Source: Metallyticus violacea (Eukaryota > Arthropoda > Insecta > Mantodea > Metallyticidae). From it: a stretch of DNA of 64,000 nt. The stretch's first letter is position 1. Every line of letters starts with the position of its first letter. The notes below the pieces were generated by a model. The model worked only from the letters and a program-made list of their open reading frames with translations, made no database searches and had not been told where the DNA came from. Positions 60,960 to 64,000 of this stretch are shown here, piece after piece. Both the position numbers and the translations under genes were made by a program. The DNA is taken from positions 115,466,869 to 115,530,868 of the forward strand of contig CM060843.1 of assembly GCA_030762175.1 (NCBI GenBank), in the 5' to 3' direction.

Positions 60960-63900
60960 CACATATATATTATCATTCAGTCAGCAAATCCGAGGACAAA
61001 AACTGCTTCAATAAATGATTTTAGTAAATAAATGTACACACTAGGAATATATGATTTGAATTATTTCTAATATTACACTCTTCACTGGATCTATCCAATA
61101 CTTTTAATTACTGTGTATCTAATCATTAAAAAATATACATTGCTTCTAGAGCTTGTGAAACTTGGATTAAATATGCATTATCGATTTAATAAAACTATTC
61201 AGTGTCCAGAAGATACTTTTAAAAGTAAAACAATAACAATTTTAATTCTCACTTGCCCATTCAGCAGTGCTCAAAATAATGTTTTATCGCCTAATTTTCC
61301 TATCACATATATTTTCTTATGATATTTAAAATTAGTTGTGTTGTATCATGATGGACAATGATCTATTACATTGTATTCCATTTATCACCGTCTAGTCATC
61401 CTCTCTGCTGCCTATACGTTAGCCTTTTGTTCAACCTGCCATGTAGTGGGAGATACGATGTAGCGATACATAAACACCTAACACCGGGAAAAAGTGAAAA
61501 TGAGTAAAGAAGAACTTCTACATTGCCAGGGTTACTTACAAAATTATTTATACCAATGGCTGTCAACATGAAAATGGGTATTTAGCATGTTAAATTTAAA
61601 GCTACGTCTGTAAAACCGACAAATCCCCTTTATAGATCTTGTATTGAGACAGTAATTATGAGCTGCCATCCCCAAATTTAATTATAGTGATTATAGAAAG
61701 TAAGCAATTTTAAGTAACTTCCTTATTTTAAACATGAGTAGTTTGTTGTCTATTTCCTGTGGAAGTGTTGGGTTATTGTTTGTAATGTTATTTTCTTGCC
61801 AGAGTGCAAAAAGCTACCCCAACCATAAAACCTGACCTGGGAATTTCTGTTGCCTATAGAAGATACAAGAAAACGGCAAACTGATATTTTCTGGAGAAAT
61901 TCTTAAGCAGGGTTTGTGGAAAAAATGTTTCTTTGTACATTGTCTAAAAGTTTTGCTCTTATTTAGTTAGACAAGGAAGATACAATAAAAAATATTACGA
62001 CTACGGTGGTGCAAAGACAGTCCGATAACCTCTGGGAGGGAGGTGGTAATGGTTCCATGTAATAAGTATGTGGGTGACATGTAAGAAATTACGTAAGCCA
62101 TTAGACCATTCTCCCAGAGGTTATCGGCCTGTGACACAACGTCTACTCCTCACCAATGGTCTGTGTCTCAGAATTAGTTGAATTTAGTGGAGTCCAAGAG
62201 CACAGTATTACAGTTATTAAAGTGCGTTAACGTCAGAGTGATCGCGGCACACATTCTTCAGGAAATAACGACAGTACATTTTATGCGAAATTGACTATGA
62301 ACAATAAATCGTGTTTTATCTTCTATAACGAGAAATCTTATTAATCTCTGCGACTCCTTTCTCACAGGACCATAAAAGTATCCAGCAGAGTCTCAACAAC
62401 CGTGGCAAAAATAAAAGTCAGCGGAAAATATCATCGGAAGGGAGGAGAAAACGTTCAACTCTGAGATCTCGAACATTAATTCAATCCTTAATATAAACAA
62501 TTAATCTAATCTTTCCAAAATCTTTCCCTTCGCACATTTTACATATTTAATGAACGCTCTCTTTAGAAATCCGCTGCAGTATCTGCGTAAGAAAATCACT
62601 GTTGAATAAAAGCCCAGTGCTGCAACTATCAGAAGATGATTATTTAATGCAAGTCTTCAAGTTCGAGGATCGAAACAAAAAATTTAATGGGAAAATATGA
62701 AAATACGGGGATTTAGTTGAGTGAAGGAATATAAATTTATCTAAAGAAAAGTTAAAAAGGAAGGTTTTTGCTGACCAATCAACTATTAAACTGCACTGCC
62801 CAAATAACGCTTCGAGGAAGAAAATATGAGAAATTTCATTTTGACTTGTAGTAGATAAAGTAAACTGTCCAGCAATTGTGATGGTTTGTGGATCTATTTC
62901 TTTTCACAGAGTTTGCAAATCACGTTTGCTTAGGAGTTCCGCGTGCAAAGATGTTTTACATGGAGTTTATATCCAACAATTGAAAACAACTACGGCATAC
63001 ATTACTGCCTTTTTCAACGCAATTCATTTCCATGTCACAAAGTACATTAAGATGAATATACGTAGATTAAGTTATTTTCATTAAATTGTACTTATTTTTC
63101 ACTATCTTGAAAAATAACTGTAATATTACAAATCAATTGTGCATCTCAAAATGAGGTGCACTGAGAACGTTCATGGCCTGGAGACAGTCAATTGAGTATT
63201 TATGGAAATAAGTGGGGAAGAAAACGCTTACATTAAACCTAAAACACTCCCAGATCATTATGAAGCACTCCACCAAGTCAATGTAGTACATTAGAAAATT
63301 CGCCCCATGCTCAACCGTTGTACTGTGCTTGCAGCTAAAGGAGATCAGGCAGGAAGAATAGTTAAACAAGTTGTAATTGACTTACAAAATACGAATAATT
63401 GCTGCAATACTTTCATCGATCAGGTATAGTAATTTCTCTATAATATGGTGTGAGTAAAAATGTACTCACTTTCGAATTAATTAAGCAGCAAAGGACGTGA
63501 CTTCTTTATTATAATTTTTTTTCATTATTAAATAATTTTATGAATTGGTTCTTCTAGGTGTGATGATAGATTTACATTTTGATTTAATTTGTCAACATTT
63601 TGTAATAATCAACAGAAATTATGGTTATGATACTTTATGAGACATTCTGCATTTCATCTATGAAGCCTACATTAGCTTTATAAAAACATAAAACACTTTA
63701 GTGTAGCACCTTAACACCTCATGAAAATCTGGGTATCTTTTCATATTTTTATACAAAATTATCCATTAACGGGTCAAAAAACAAACGACAGAATTATTTC
63801 ATCTTTATAAAAATGTAGCTGTGACAATTCAGAATTATTTCATTCCTGAAATATCAATTCGACTGTCTAAGAATTTATAAACTCAAAAAATAACTCTAAT

Positions 63901-64000
63901 TCTAAGAAGGGGTGCAGGTAAATTTACATTTATTTCCAAGCTTGAAGGAAATGTTCGGTGCAATGTATAAAGGGCCTCAGGGACTTCAGGCACTAAACTG
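60960..64000. other. non-coding AT-rich stretch to window end
   Basis: Apart from the hairpin at 62,022-62,127, nothing is recognised. Short frames at 61,113-61,322, 62,878-63,084 and 63,133-63,369 look like chance. Confidence 0.5.
62022..62127. repeat. 106-nt imperfect inverted repeat (MITE or hairpin RNA candidate)
   Basis: A perfect 17-bp outer stem (CCGATAACCTCTGGGAG at 62,022-62,038 with its complement at 62,111-62,127) continues inward with partial pairing (AATGG-T--ACATGTAAT-type blocks). Pairing does not extend outside. The size fits a tiny MITE or a pre-miRNA-like hairpin; the sequence alone cannot decide. Confidence 0.6.

Noticed and set aside
1..64000. CRISPR arrays, operons or other prokaryotic systems
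   Set aside because: Composition, SINEs, mariners and lack of long coding frames show a eukaryotic genome. The 7.15-kb and 52-bp repeats do not have repeat-spacer structure.

Overview
This is AT-rich eukaryotic intergenic or intronic DNA. It is crowded with decayed mobile elements and microsatellites, and I can support no intact host gene. Five mariner-family remnants, two families of tRNA-derived SINEs and a Penelope-like fragment point to an arthropod, most likely a large-genome insect. A cockroach or termite-like lineage is my impression from the SINEs, not something the sequence proves.

Layout. 1-3.6 kb: a mariner transposase remnant at the window edge, a Penelope-like fragment whose terminal segments lie as inverted repeats and carry a hammerhead-like motif, then a SINE that appears to be a chimera of two families. 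6.1-6.9 kb: two SINEs on the minus strand. 7-13.3 kb: unannotatable AT-rich DNA, with a SINE tail at 10.0 kb and a SINE head at 12.15 kb.

13,325-34,775 is the main structural feature. A 7.15-kb unit is present three times head to tail, apparently identical apart from the length of one poly-T tract and one (TTA)n tract. Both internal joins are the same and show a 2-bp CA overlap. Each unit contains a C+G-richer block, a degenerate array of ~52-bp repeats with antisense primer-binding-site-like motifs, and a SINE with clean target-site duplications. A diverged relative of the array and its flank lies at 43.2-44.1 kb without that SINE.

34.8-64 kb: further SINEs, including a nested pair at 41.6-42.2 kb with a perfect 13-bp target duplication, and three copies of one mariner family (45.4-46.4, 52.95-54.24 and 59.69-60.96 kb), all broken and all on the plus strand. 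There is also a second mariner lineage at 56 kb, a possible LINE tail at 37 kb, a large AGT trinucleotide tract at 48.5 kb, an unrecognised 114-codon ORF at 51.4 kb, and an imperfect 106-nt hairpin at 62.0 kb. No element here looks autonomous. The coding traces are fossil transposases and a retroelement C-terminus, so the interest lies in genome dynamics rather than in a pathway.
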